NCBI GenBank assembly: GCA_023410905.1
Contig: JAEYPL010000050.1
Coordinates: 1 to 64,000 of the forward strand
Origin: Pseudomonadota bacterium
GTDB lineage: Bacteria > Pseudomonadota > Alphaproteobacteria > Rhizobiales > Hyphomicrobiaceae
DNA length: 64,000 nucleotides
Direction of reading: 5' to 3'
Shown here piece after piece: positions 26,876 to 36,186 of the stretch; the first letter of the stretch is position 1, and each line of letters begins with the position of its first letter. Made by a program: the position numbers and the translations under genes. The notes below the pieces were generated by a model that made no database searches, had not been told where the DNA came from, and saw only the letters and a program-made list of their open reading frames with translations.

Positions 26876-28000
26876 GTGCATGATGGTGGCAATGCTGCTC
26901 CACGAGCGCCGATGGACGATCGCGATGCCTACAGCACGTTTGGGCGACTTAGCATAGTTGACGTATTCGACTTCATCGGTCGCTACTTCAAGCTTGTCAT
27001 TGCGACGACGTCGGCGACACTCTTCCTCGCTCTTACCTATATTCTTACAGCAGTGCCGCTCTATACCGCGGCGGGCCAGCTGCTTATCGACGTGAGGGTG
27101 CCCTATCTCGCTCATGAGCAGTGGCGGGAGGTTGGTATGGTGCTCGACAGCCCCCAGATCGAGAGCCAGATCGCCGTTCTGAGATCAGAGCCGGTGGCAC
27201 TCGCTGTTGTTTCGAGGCTGGGTCTTCAGAGCGATGCAGAGTTTAATACTGCATCGAGCTCATCCCCTCAGATTACTGCTCAGCCCTCGAATGTGTCAGG
27301 TGCGGGAGCCGCGTCGGCACCTGAGGGTGCTGGCGTCGGGAAGGCGGAGCCCGATGATGAGATGGTGAGGGAGATGGCAGCGCGCGTTCAGCGAGGCCTC
27401 GGCATTCGTCGTATTGGGTACTCATACGTGCTCGAGATCTCATATACGTCGTCCGATCCCGCCAAAGCAGCGCGCCTCGCCAATGGGTTTATGCAGGCGT
27501 ACATCGACGACCAGATCTCGACACGCACCGAGGCGGCGCGCCAGGGTAGCGAATGGCTCGAAAAGCGCATTGAGACTCTTCGTCTGCAAATGAACACGGC
27601 GTCATTGAAAGTTCAGGAGTTCAAGGCTCGGCGGGACTACAGCATTATGGGAAAATCGTCCCAGGTCGGGAGGGCGGCGGAAGGTGGTGACGCTCTTCAA
27701 AAGGGACTTACAGAAACGCTCGACGAACTCGAGGCAACCGCGCTGACCTATCGGAAGATGTTCGAGAGCTCCCTGCAAGCCTATACAGAAGTGGAGCAGC
27801 GTCAGTCTTATCATGCAAGCAATGCGCGCGTCATTGCGACAGCATCCGTCCCCATGGACAAAAGCTTCCCCAAGCGGAAAGAGGCATTGGCCATGGCTTT
27901 GGCGGCAGGGCTGATGCTGGGTCTGGGTATAGGGCTCTTGCGGGATGGGTACTTCTATGCGCGTGCCGCCCACGCAAGGCGCGATGGAACGCAAGTCTGA
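26876..28000 (+). CDS. Wzz/GNVR-type chain-length determinant without kinase domain
   Basis: A 374-residue polysaccharide co-polymerase. A GTG at 26876 with GGGAG eight bases upstream is the likely start; an ATG at 26912 is the next candidate. The Wzz domain has TM1 (FKLVIATTSATLFLALTYIL), a periplasmic part with a coiled-coil stretch (LEKRIETLRLQMNTASLKVQEFKAR), and the proline-rich segment before TM2 (SVPMDKSFPKRKEALAMALAAGLMLGLGIGLL). The C-terminus ends soon after TM2, with no BY-kinase domain, and no separate kinase gene is seen in the window. It works with the ExoQ-like polymerase and ExoF-like exporter. Confidence 0.82.
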   Translation: MHDGGNAAPRAPMDDRDAYSTFGRLSIVDVFDFIGRYFKLVIATTSATLFLALTYILTAVPLYTAAGQLLIDVRVPYLAHEQWREVGMVLDSPQIESQIAVLRSEPVALAVVSRLGLQSDAEFNTASSSSPQITAQPSNVSGAGAASAPEGAGVGKAEPDDEMVREMAARVQRGLGIRRIGYSYVLEISYTSSDPAKAARLANGFMQAYIDDQISTRTEAARQGSEWLEKRIETLRLQMNTASLKVQEFKARRDYSIMGKSSQVGRAAEGGDALQKGLTETLDELEATALTYRKMFESSLQAYTEVEQRQSYHASNARVIATASVPMDKSFPKRKEALAMALAAGLMLGLGIGLLRDGYFYARAAHARRDGTQV

Positions 28001-28035
28001 CCCCCAGGCGGCGGACGCTCCTAGTTTCAGTCTCC

Positions 28036-28060
28036 CTCTCTCTCTCTCTCTCTCTCTCTC
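28036..28060. repeat. (CT)12 dinucleotide repeat
   Basis: Twenty-five bases of uninterrupted CT, preceded by TCTCC and followed by GGGGACG. It lies between the convergent 3' ends of the Wzz-like gene (stop at 28000) and the membrane protein gene on the minus strand (stop at 28074), so it does not disrupt either reading frame or promoter. Confidence 0.9.
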
Positions 28061-28073
28061 GGGGACGAGCGAC

Positions 28074-29303
28074 TCACGTAGTGAAGAAGAATTTGAAATT
28101 CGTCACGAACAGCGCCAGTGCGAACGTAGAGGCGAACGTTGTCTTATAGGGAAATTTGGAAGCCTCGAAACTCTGGAACAGGACTAGTAGAAGAGGGAGG
28201 ACAATCACTCCGCAATACAAAATGGCCTCAACGGGGTTGAAAGCGAGCACGAGCAGGAAACGCAATAAAATAAAAGTAGAGAGCCCCACGGTGAGACGCG
28301 TCATTCGGCTCGCTCTGATGAACGATATTAGCCAGACATAGAGCGCGAGAAAGATCGTCGATATAGTTGAGGTCAGATATGAAAGCGGCGAGGGATCAAA
28401 AAAGCCGCGATACTGCGGATGGGCCAGTAGTGGCGCATAAGTCGTCTCGTTCTGCGGCGCTCCGATGGCATAAAAGAAGAAGTTCATTATCGCGCCGGTC
28501 AGGTCAAATTCATACATGTGCCGGGTGGCGATCGCGTTTGGGATCGGCGTATAGGCAAGGTAAATATTGAAGTAGTGAGCAAATAGATCTTTGGACAGTG
28601 AGTTCTGGAATAGGAAAATGCTCACAGCGGCGGCGTGAAGGAAGACGAAGCGTCTTCCTTGGGGCGTCGAGAACAATACAGCCCGATAGATGACAAGCGG
28701 GATGATCGTAAGAGCGACGATGGATATGTCGTTGTACAGGGCGATGAGCAGGATCATTGCCAAAGCGGCGCTTGGTAGCGTCTGAGGTACGGGTGAGCGT
28801 GCCAGGAAGATCAATCCCAAGATGTACCCAGAATAGAGTAGTGTGGTCAGCGCGTAGCTTTCAGGAACGCTCGCAAAGTACCAATGGCTCAACGCGAAGC
28901 CGAAACACGAGCCGTAGATCGTGCTGCGTACGTCGAAGCGCTGCCGCAAGCTGGCGAAGGCCGCGATCGCCACTGCCACATTCGCCGCCCCGATCGCAGC
29001 AAAGGGCGCCTTCGCCGCAATTCCTTCAAACGGTACGCCGAGTAGGCCGAGCAGCTTTCGATAGCCGCTGAAAAACTTAGTAGTCAGCCAATGGCGATCC
29101 CACATACCTTGGCCGTGTAGATACGTTGCGACATCCGAACCGAACGGATAATCGGAATTCTCCGTTCTCGCGATGGTATCGATATTTGAGAGCAAGAAGA
29201 GCGCGAATTGGCCGGCAACTATAGCAACTGCCAGGCACAGAATTCTGCGCCGATCACTGATTGGATTAGTCGCTCGCGCAATAACTCTTTGCTGCGTGCG
29301 CAT
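28074..29303 (-). CDS. Polytopic membrane protein, GT-C-like, unknown substrate
   Basis: A 409-residue protein with about ten membrane segments and little soluble sequence. It starts MRTQQRVIARATNP, with GGGAG eight bases upstream of the ATG. An early periplasmic loop has NSDYPFGSDVATYLHGQGMW and a later one SHWYFASVPESYAL, resembling the loop that follows the second or third helix in GT-C type glycosyltransferases. No family is assigned with certainty. The start is only 15 bases downstream of the stop of the 1097-residue membrane-glycosidase gene, so both are in one transcript. It may be a glycosyltransferase of the same pathway. Confidence 0.6.
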   Translation of the reverse strand: MRTQQRVIARATNPISDRRRILCLAVAIVAGQFALFLLSNIDTIARTENSDYPFGSDVATYLHGQGMWDRHWLTTKFFSGYRKLLGLLGVPFEGIAAKAPFAAIGAANVAVAIAAFASLRQRFDVRSTIYGSCFGFALSHWYFASVPESYALTTLLYSGYILGLIFLARSPVPQTLPSAALAMILLIALYNDISIVALTIIPLVIYRAVLFSTPQGRRFVFLHAAAVSIFLFQNSLSKDLFAHYFNIYLAYTPIPNAIATRHMYEFDLTGAIMNFFFYAIGAPQNETTYAPLLAHPQYRGFFDPSPLSYLTSTISTIFLALYVWLISFIRASRMTRLTVGLSTFILLRFLLVLAFNPVEAILYCGVIVLPLLLVLFQSFEASKFPYKTTFASTFALALFVTNFKFFFTT

Positions 29304-29318
29304 CTTGAGTTCTCCCGC

Positions 29319-32300
29319 TCACTGCACCAAGTCTCCCGGACTATCTCTGCGCTTGCAGTTGATCGGCGCGCGTTCGGGGATGATGTCGGAAAACACCCCA
29401 GAACTTTCTATGCGCACGCTGTCCGGCGCGGCCGCGAGCAGCGCTTGGCCGTCCCATTGCCAGCAGACGGGCCCAAGCTCCGTGTATATCGGGCCAACCT
29501 TTGAGGGAGAGGAGCGCCAGGACGGAGCCGAGCCGGAGGCAATTACCAACGTGGGTTTATTACCCGGCCGGACGTAAGCGAGCATGTCTAGCTGGAGAAG
29601 GAGCACTTCCGCTGCCGTCATGTAGTGCGGTTCAATGATGTGCTCGGCAGAAGGCATAGCACGCAAGTGGGCCCAAGCGCCGCGTGGTGTTTCATTGTAA
29701 GCGCTCGAACCCCATTGCGCGAGTTGTGGCGATTGCGTGTGGGACAGAAACCAGTCGAGGCGCTCGCGTGCCGCCCGCGTGTTGCCGGCATAGAGAAGTT
29801 GATGAGCCAGCGCAACAGCAACAGCGGGCTCGGCATGGCGCTGCACAGGTGGCGTCCCCCAATCTGCAGCGTGCTTCTCGGCGAAGGTAGTGGCCAGTGT
29901 CGCTCGCGAGCGCGCTCCGACCCATGTCGGCCACAGCGCCGACTGATCGAAGTAATAGCTACAGGTGAAGCATCCGACGGTCTGTCCGCGGGACTGCGCG
30001 AGTACCCTCATGTTGAGCATCAGGTCATCACCGAGCCAATCGATGGCCCGTGCTCCCCAACTGAGTACTTCACGATTGTTGCTGCGCGCGCCCAGAGCTG
30101 AGTTCCAGGCCGTTTCCATCTTCTCGGCATACTCGTTCCACAGAGTAGCTTGGTCTTCATGTCCGAGGGCTCGAGCGATACGCGCGGCAGCAGCGTAGCC
30201 GGCCTGAGTAAAGGCTGTCGCATGGGATAGCGCGACCTGAAGTCCGATCTCGCCGGTCACAAGCCCCTTGAATGGAGGGCCGCACACAAAGCGATGACGC
30301 GGATAAATTGTGGGGCCGGAGGTTAAGCTGAAGAGGCCTTTGGCGTTGGGATCGGTGCACCGATCCATCAAATCCACTTTCCGAAGCACGTGCACCCAAG
30401 CCTCGTCCAATAGACCACGGTCATCCGTTCGACGGGCCACTTGGTCGAGCGCCCACAGGGACAAACCTGTTGCGTGCGCTTCGCTGCCATAGTCACCGTA
30501 GTAATCATTGGCGAGCGCAGCGCGCACGATGGCCTTGGCGAGGTCGGACTGTCCGGCTGCGGCGAGAGCGACTGACGTGTAGGCGCTATCCTGCGGCCAT
30601 GGTCCGTCTGCATAGAGCGGGTCGTATGGGCGCGTTTGATTTGCGGAAACGGAAGCGGCAAGTGTCAGAACCTGCGTATTGAGCGACGCGCGAAATACAT
30701 CGTCGTCGAGCGCAGCCGAGGGCAGCGGCGCGAGTGCCATGCCAAGCGGCTCTCGGGTGGCGGCGCGCACCGGTTCGATTTGGAGATCGAGAGCATGAGG
30801 TCCTATCGTGATGAGTGCTTCAATCCAACCATCGTGGCTTGTGAACGCATCTACGCGAGAAGATGGAGTGCCGATTTTTTCGTCGCGTGCCATTAGTGGC
30901 CCGGCTGGTGCCGCGAACGTGAGCCGCCAAGTTTGATTGAGCAAGTAGCCGCGGTCGGAGAGTCGGGAAATCTCTCGCAGGGGTCCCCCAGCAGGCCCGA
31001 TGCCGCGCAAGCGCACGACAAATCTTTCAGATGCCTCCGACGGCTGAAAGCGATAGCGCCAAGCGCCGCCGGTCAGAGGCTCGATCTCCACATTTCCTTG
31101 TGTGCTGGCTGCTCGATATCCGACGCCTGCGCCGATCGCCGCCAGGCTTTCGCTGGATGGTGAAGCGTCGGTCACATCCACAATGGAAAGCCCGAATGAG
31201 CCCGGTGCAGGGCTGAATGTTCCGCCCGGGCTTACAATTCCCTTCTCCTCGATAGGAGCGTTAAGGGCGCCAATGAAAACGCGCCCGCTGCGAGCGGCTG
31301 TGAAGTCTGCTGGACGACGCAGAATTTCTTGTCGAATACGTACTGCCTCTGGAGTCAGCTCTGCGACGTGATGCAAGCTGGAGTCGAATGCAGACAGATT
31401 ACTCGGCACAGCAGCGATGATCGCAGTCGCTGCTAGCCCGCGCGCAATCCATGCAGCTCTTGTCGAAATGCCGCGCATAGCCTCAAGTGCGAACACGGCC
31501 AGGAAGGGGGTGAAATGCAGCGCGTATAGGAAGGGTGATTCACCGTAGAGAAGATGCAGTGCACACTGGAAAAGTACGAACAGCAGCACAACTGTCACAG
31601 TACGTGCGCGACTAGGGGCCGACCAGAACTTAAACACAGCCAGTAAAAGGAGGCCCGCCCAAGCAATCCACCCTAACCAGCCGAGGAGGCTGATCTTAAC
31701 CCCCCAAAGTGGTTGCAGCATGTTCAGGACCGGTGGACTCCAGATCGCGTCAAGTGGTGGGGACACGACTGGTGCGGGCGAGATCTGAGAATAGAGAAGG
31801 ATGGTCGCCAATTTGTTTAGTAGCAGGTCTAGGCCGGGTATCGTGATGTAACGGGTCTCGTTGATAAGCCAGATCGATGGGGTGGGCGCGTCCTCGAATG
31901 CCAATCTCTGGAGAAGAATAACGATCACTGCACCTGCGAGCGTCAGACCGAGGACAAGTGTGCGCTTCGTCCAGCTCTCCCACCAGAGCCCGATCAGCGC
32001 GGACATCCAGTTTGTAATCGTCATGCCGAGCGAGATCATCCCCGCGGCGACAAATGCGAAGACGCTCGGCGGCTGATCTTCCTCGTTGCGGTGCAGGATG
32101 TGTAAGGCGAGGAAAATTGAAAGAGCGCCCCAGGCGAAGGTCTCCACAACAGACGTAAAAAAGAGAAGTGAAGCACTGGTCGCTACCAGAAGTGCGCCCA
32201 ACACGACGTCCAGCGGATTGTGATTGAGCCGCGTCAGGAGCGTTGCCAATGCCAGTAGCATTGCGAATACGATCGCGTGCTGCAGCAGCATAGCCGCTGT

Positions 32301-32612
32301 GTGGGCATCCAGCCCCGTCAGCGCCATCAGCGCGCGCGTGGGAGGGTTCGTGACGATGCCGTAGAACGGATGCACATTGTTTCGCAGTTGTCTGTCGGTG
32401 GTCTGTGTCTCGATCACGCGCCAGGGATCGCTGTAGTACCAGCTATGCGACCAAGCCTCCTCGTCGATCGCATCGGGAGCAAGACGCTTAGCAGCGGGAA
32501 GCACCAGGATAAGATACACGATGAAGGCAACTACCGCGGCCGCCCCGGCGCTAAGCCAGTAGCGAGCGCGAGGTGTGAGCCGTCCGGAGAAGTGAATGGC
32601 GTTCCCTATCAT
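29319..32612 (-). CDS. Multipass membrane protein fused to a six-hairpin glycosidase-like domain
   Basis: A 1097-residue protein with an unusual architecture. Residues ~15-385 hold about ten membrane segments, in the style of a GT-C or O-antigen membrane protein, with a loop reading NVHPFYGIVTNPPTRAL. Residues ~400-650 form a probable beta-rich periplasmic region. Residues ~660-1060 look like an alpha/alpha toroid of glycosidases (PYDPLYADGPWPQDSAY, SEAHATGLSLWALDQVA, GLVTGEIGLQVALSHA, AWAHLRAMPSAEHIIEPHYMTA). The catalytic acid cannot be assigned by eye. It could process or trim the glycan as it emerges. It is transcribed with the membrane protein at 28074. Confidence 0.65.
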   Translation of the reverse strand: MIGNAIHFSGRLTPRARYWLSAGAAAVVAFIVYLILVLPAAKRLAPDAIDEEAWSHSWYYSDPWRVIETQTTDRQLRNNVHPFYGIVTNPPTRALMALTGLDAHTAAMLLQHAIVFAMLLALATLLTRLNHNPLDVVLGALLVATSASLLFFTSVVETFAWGALSIFLALHILHRNEEDQPPSVFAFVAAGMISLGMTITNWMSALIGLWWESWTKRTLVLGLTLAGAVIVILLQRLAFEDAPTPSIWLINETRYITIPGLDLLLNKLATILLYSQISPAPVVSPPLDAIWSPPVLNMLQPLWGVKISLLGWLGWIAWAGLLLLAVFKFWSAPSRARTVTVVLLFVLFQCALHLLYGESPFLYALHFTPFLAVFALEAMRGISTRAAWIARGLAATAIIAAVPSNLSAFDSSLHHVAELTPEAVRIRQEILRRPADFTAARSGRVFIGALNAPIEEKGIVSPGGTFSPAPGSFGLSIVDVTDASPSSESLAAIGAGVGYRAASTQGNVEIEPLTGGAWRYRFQPSEASERFVVRLRGIGPAGGPLREISRLSDRGYLLNQTWRLTFAAPAGPLMARDEKIGTPSSRVDAFTSHDGWIEALITIGPHALDLQIEPVRAATREPLGMALAPLPSAALDDDVFRASLNTQVLTLAASVSANQTRPYDPLYADGPWPQDSAYTSVALAAAGQSDLAKAIVRAALANDYYGDYGSEAHATGLSLWALDQVARRTDDRGLLDEAWVHVLRKVDLMDRCTDPNAKGLFSLTSGPTIYPRHRFVCGPPFKGLVTGEIGLQVALSHATAFTQAGYAAAARIARALGHEDQATLWNEYAEKMETAWNSALGARSNNREVLSWGARAIDWLGDDLMLNMRVLAQSRGQTVGCFTCSYYFDQSALWPTWVGARSRATLATTFAEKHAADWGTPPVQRHAEPAVAVALAHQLLYAGNTRAARERLDWFLSHTQSPQLAQWGSSAYNETPRGAWAHLRAMPSAEHIIEPHYMTAAEVLLLQLDMLAYVRPGNKPTLVIASGSAPSWRSSPSKVGPIYTELGPVCWQWDGQALLAAAPDSVRIESSGVFSDIIPERAPINCKRRDSPGDLVQ

Positions 32613-33142
32613 TATTTGTTCAACGCCTACGCCACAGCCAATCGTGTTGGCTGCAATGTCCGCGCCACTTGCGGTAAGCCAGCTGTACGGCTCGAGCCGG
32701 GCGAAGGCGAATGAGCGCGAGCTTGGAGCGCGGGGCTGTATTGTTGATTAAGGGGAACGCGCGAGCCGGTAGAGATCAATAGCGTCATAAAGCGTTTCTC
32801 TAAACTGGGCGGCCGGCAGGTAGGAGCAGGGATCGTAAGCGAAATGGATTTTCGTTACAACCAGGGGGCGGGCGAGGCGGAGGACCAGCTGAAGGCTGTA
32901 GAGGAAGGAATGGGTACGGCAACAGTCTAAGTGACTAGCAGTGCAGATATGGAGCATTGGGCAACTCGAAATAAGGCTAACGCTCGCTTTCAGCATTGTT
33001 ATGGTTGCTCCGCGATGTGGCTCGCAGAACATTATTCGTCTGTTACCGATCGTCGGCTAAAACGTATACCAGTCCCGCGCCCAGGCTCCTGGCCGGCCTC
33101 AGTCTATGACTTCGGATGAATTGATGGACCGGCATCAGAAGT
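32613..33142. other. Intergenic region, no supported gene
   Basis: About 530 bases separating the divergent membrane-glycosidase gene and the GT2 gene. A 94-residue open frame on the minus strand (32748-33032) has no recognisable similarity and unremarkable codon use, and was not accepted as a gene. Promoters for both flanking genes are expected here. Confidence 0.45.
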
Positions 33143-34081
33143 ATGGCTTCTAAGAACTCAACGGTAGATGTGTGTGTTCTGCTGGCGACGTTTCGTCGTT
33201 CGGATCTGTTGCGACAGACGCTCGCCTCCATTGCTGATCAGCAGCTGAATGGTCTTACGCTGGCGGTCATCGTTGTCGACAACGCTTCGGATGCCGCGAC
33301 GAAAGACGTGGCCGAGGCATTCGAACATCGTATCACTGGACTTCAATACGTGGTTGAGACGCGGCCAGGTAAGAGCGCTGCGATCAACCGCGGTCTCGAT
33401 GCCTTGCCATCGTGTGAACTGCTTGTATTCACGGACGACGATATCGTCGCGCGGCCGGACTGGATTGCGCAGCTCTGGGCGGCCATGCATCGGTGGCCAG
33501 ATGTCGATATCTTCGGCGGCCGGATCATCGCAAGATATCCGCCGGATTCACGAGGGCTCGATCTTACGAGCCGCTGGCTGCGCGAAGCGCTTGCTGTCGA
33601 GAACGAAGACGGTCCTGAGCGAGAAGTGCCGCCCGTCAACCTTTGGGGGCCTAATCTCGCGGTGCGCGCGCGGGTGATGAGCGGAGGCATCCGATATGAC
33701 GAGGCGCGAGGGCCGGCGCAGGGAGAATACATAACTGGATGCGAGACCGAGTTCACAAACCGGCTCGCCAGCATGGGTGCGGTGTGCGTTTTTGTGCCGC
33801 AAGCAGTAGTTCAGCACGTGGTTCGCCAGGAGCAACTTGAGACCGCTTGGCTCTGTCGTCGCTCGTACAAGCACGGTCGAGAGCACGCTGCGAAGGAGGC
33901 GATGAACGAGCGGAATTTTCTACTGGGCGTGCCGCGCTGGGTTTATCGCAAGCGCGTGGAGTGGCTGATGCGTGGTTGGATTCGAACGCTCAGTGGTGAG
34001 TCCGTCAAGGCAGTCGAAGCAAAGATGATTCAGGAGTTTCTCCGCGGCACGACCGCATATTATCGACAGCATCGCCCCTGA
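33143..34081 (+). CDS. Glycosyltransferase family 2
   Basis: A 312-residue GT-A fold enzyme. It starts DVCVLLATFRRSDLLRQTL, has the Asp-rich motif VFTDDDIVARPDW (DxD equivalent) near residue 98 and an acceptor-side region with ITGCETEFTNRLASMG. No membrane segments, so it is expected to act at the cytoplasmic face, adding a sugar to the lipid-linked repeat unit. It resembles the GT2 at 60579 in its first domain. It is convergent with the flippase gene, with 46 bases between the stops. Confidence 0.87.
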   Translation: MASKNSTVDVCVLLATFRRSDLLRQTLASIADQQLNGLTLAVIVVDNASDAATKDVAEAFEHRITGLQYVVETRPGKSAAINRGLDALPSCELLVFTDDDIVARPDWIAQLWAAMHRWPDVDIFGGRIIARYPPDSRGLDLTSRWLREALAVENEDGPEREVPPVNLWGPNLAVRARVMSGGIRYDEARGPAQGEYITGCETEFTNRLASMGAVCVFVPQAVVQHVVRQEQLETAWLCRRSYKHGREHAAKEAMNERNFLLGVPRWVYRKRVEWLMRGWIRTLSGESVKAVEAKMIQEFLRGTTAYYRQHRP

Positions 34082-34127
34082 GCATCCAACGCTGCGTAGC
34101 GATCGATCTTCCTGAGATGTCTTGCTG

Positions 34128-35657
34128 CTACTCGGACGCGCCATGTGCTGCCGCTCCGGAGGGACTGTCTTTTGTGTTATTCGACCGAAGGGTGGATATG
34201 AGTCGCCACGCTTCGATGACCTCGTGGCGATGGAAGAACAGGATCCATGCGCAATACGTTGCGGCGCCAGCGCCTGCGAGGAAAAGCAGACGCCAGAGGC
34301 CAACGTCTACCGGCACCGCGAGCTTGAGTGTCAGGACAGTACCGGCCATCACCAAGCCCGACAGATAGGCTGGCATGAGAGCGTAGACCAACTCCAAGAA
34401 GCGCCCGCCCAGCATTCTTACCTGCACGAGGGTCGCAATGAAGCGGCTCGAGCCAACCATGACCAGTATCACGATCTGCGTGTAAACGGGGCCATGGAGA
34501 GCGGTGATCCAAACGGCGGGAATGATGATGCACAACTGTGCAACTGAAAATTTGAGCGAAAGATCCGTGCGATCCAGGCCGGCGAATATGAGATTGCTGA
34601 AATAGCCGACCGAGATCGTGAAGCCCTGCAGGCCGACTACGACCAGAATGCTTCCGACTACACGATAGCGTTCATCGAGCACGACAGCGACGAGATCGTG
34701 GGCGACGAGGGCCAGTCCGACGAAGGCGGGGACGACGAGCAGCGAGGTGAGCTGCGTGAGACGTAGAAACAGTTGCCAGCACTCGGATTTGTCCCTCCGA
34801 AGGGCAGAAAGGACCGGCACCCACAGCGACTGGATTGGGCCGGTGAGAGGGCCATGTAGCGTGGTCTCGAAACGATGCGCGACCGTAAGCAGGCCTAAGG
34901 ATGCAGCGCCGCTTCTTAGCCCGATGGAAGCGTGTGCGACGCGCCAATGCATGGTTGCGAGGACACTCGCGGCCCAGAGTTTCAGGGCTCGTCCCAGAAA
35001 ATCGCGGGCTACGCTTGTGCCGAATTCGAGCGTGGGGCGCCATCGAGTGAAGAGGAATAAGGCAGTAAGGATGGCGGTCGAAGCCGTCAGGCGCTGAGCC
35101 ACAAGCGCCCACTCCAGCGCCGGGCTAAAGGCAACTGCGAGCCCAACGGTGCCGCCGGCGATCATTCCAGTCATTGATCGGATCGCGTGGCCGCGAAAAT
35201 TGAGCTGCCGGAGGATGAGCGCATCCATCACTGCAGTGGCGGGCATGATCAGGAGTGTGATGGCGAGCGCCGGGAGGATCTTGGCGATACCTGGCTCGTT
35301 CAGGAGTGTAGCGGCCCACCCGGAGCTGATCGCTAGTGCCGCAAAAAGACAGGCGCATACGCCGAGAAGGCTGAAGAAAGCTGTCGAGAGTGTCCTTGGT
35401 GAATAGTCGCGACGCTGGACGATGGCATCAGTCGATGCCCATCTGCCCCATTCACTTACGAGGTCGACGACCAGGGCTGCAAGAGCAAAGACGCCGAACG
35501 TAGTCGGTGCAAGCGCGCGCGAAAGCACGATGAAAATCAGGAGGCTTGCCCCCTGAGAAACTGCGAAGTTGATCAGGTTCCACATGTAGCCGCGCTTTAC
35601 TGCGGCGCCTACCTGCGGCGCGGCGTCCTCCTTTGGAGGCGCTGCGACGGGATCCAT
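34128..35657 (-). CDS. Polysaccharide flippase (Wzx/WzxC-like MATE/MOP superfamily)
   Basis: A 509-residue protein with about 13-14 membrane segments. The ATG at 35657 is preferred to the GTG one codon upstream. The start of the membrane part (GYMWNLINFAVSQGASLLIFIVLSRALAPTTFGVFAL) is characteristic of the polysaccharide biosynthesis / WzxC type of oligosaccharide flippases. It is expected to move the undecaprenyl-diphosphate-linked repeat unit across the inner membrane. No other Wzx candidate is seen in the window, so it is likely the flippase of this locus. Confidence 0.88.
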   Translation of the reverse strand: MDPVAAPPKEDAAPQVGAAVKRGYMWNLINFAVSQGASLLIFIVLSRALAPTTFGVFALAALVVDLVSEWGRWASTDAIVQRRDYSPRTLSTAFFSLLGVCACLFAALAISSGWAATLLNEPGIAKILPALAITLLIMPATAVMDALILRQLNFRGHAIRSMTGMIAGGTVGLAVAFSPALEWALVAQRLTASTAILTALFLFTRWRPTLEFGTSVARDFLGRALKLWAASVLATMHWRVAHASIGLRSGAASLGLLTVAHRFETTLHGPLTGPIQSLWVPVLSALRRDKSECWQLFLRLTQLTSLLVVPAFVGLALVAHDLVAVVLDERYRVVGSILVVVGLQGFTISVGYFSNLIFAGLDRTDLSLKFSVAQLCIIIPAVWITALHGPVYTQIVILVMVGSSRFIATLVQVRMLGGRFLELVYALMPAYLSGLVMAGTVLTLKLAVPVDVGLWRLLFLAGAGAATYCAWILFFHRHEVIEAWRLISTLRSNNTKDSPSGAAAHGASE

Positions 35658-36186
35658 CACGATCTATGCTCTTTCAGTGGATGCTCACGCTGAGCCACGC
35701 TCTGTCGTCTGCAGCCCGGTCGACATTGGGGTGACGGCCACCGCTATCTCCATCGAATGACGTATGCCAAATCATACCATTGCACAGCGGCTCTTGTGCC
35801 GCTGCGCCAAGAGCGAACTACAATCTCTCGGGGCTCGCGAATCTAAGCCGATCCTGCGAGTGCGTACTACTTCTCGTGCGCAGTAGTAGGCAGCATCTCA
35901 GCATTAGCTGCTTCTGATGTTTGATAGAGCCCGTTCTTCGGGCGAACTGCGCGGGATATCAGCAAGGATCGCGCCATCCAACGAGACAGCATTTGACTTC
36001 ATCCACGCCAACTAACGAGTGTGTCGGCCTACGAGGCGCTGCCTTCAACGGCGGCACAGGAAGTGGATATCGCGTAGCGGTCCAGGCTCAGAGCGCACAA
36101 GAGATGTGGGCGTGATCCCCGGGGGATCAACACGCACACGCTTAGCTCAATGTATGATCTCGATAGAGTATGCGACCTGCCGCGTT
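35658..36186. other. Intergenic region upstream of flippase gene
   Basis: About 530 bases between the 5' end of the flippase gene and the 3' end of the ExoF-like gene. Only short shadow frames occur. It must hold the flippase promoter and perhaps a terminator for exoF; no strong hairpin was identified by eye. Confidence 0.45.

Noticed and set aside
28036..28060. (CT) repeat as a phase-variation switch
   Set aside because: It is outside both flanking frames and not upstream of either gene.
32748..33032. 94-residue minus-strand frame in the 32.6-33.1 kb gap
   Set aside because: No similarity, no ribosome binding site, and composition of random coding; kept only as a note for the gap.
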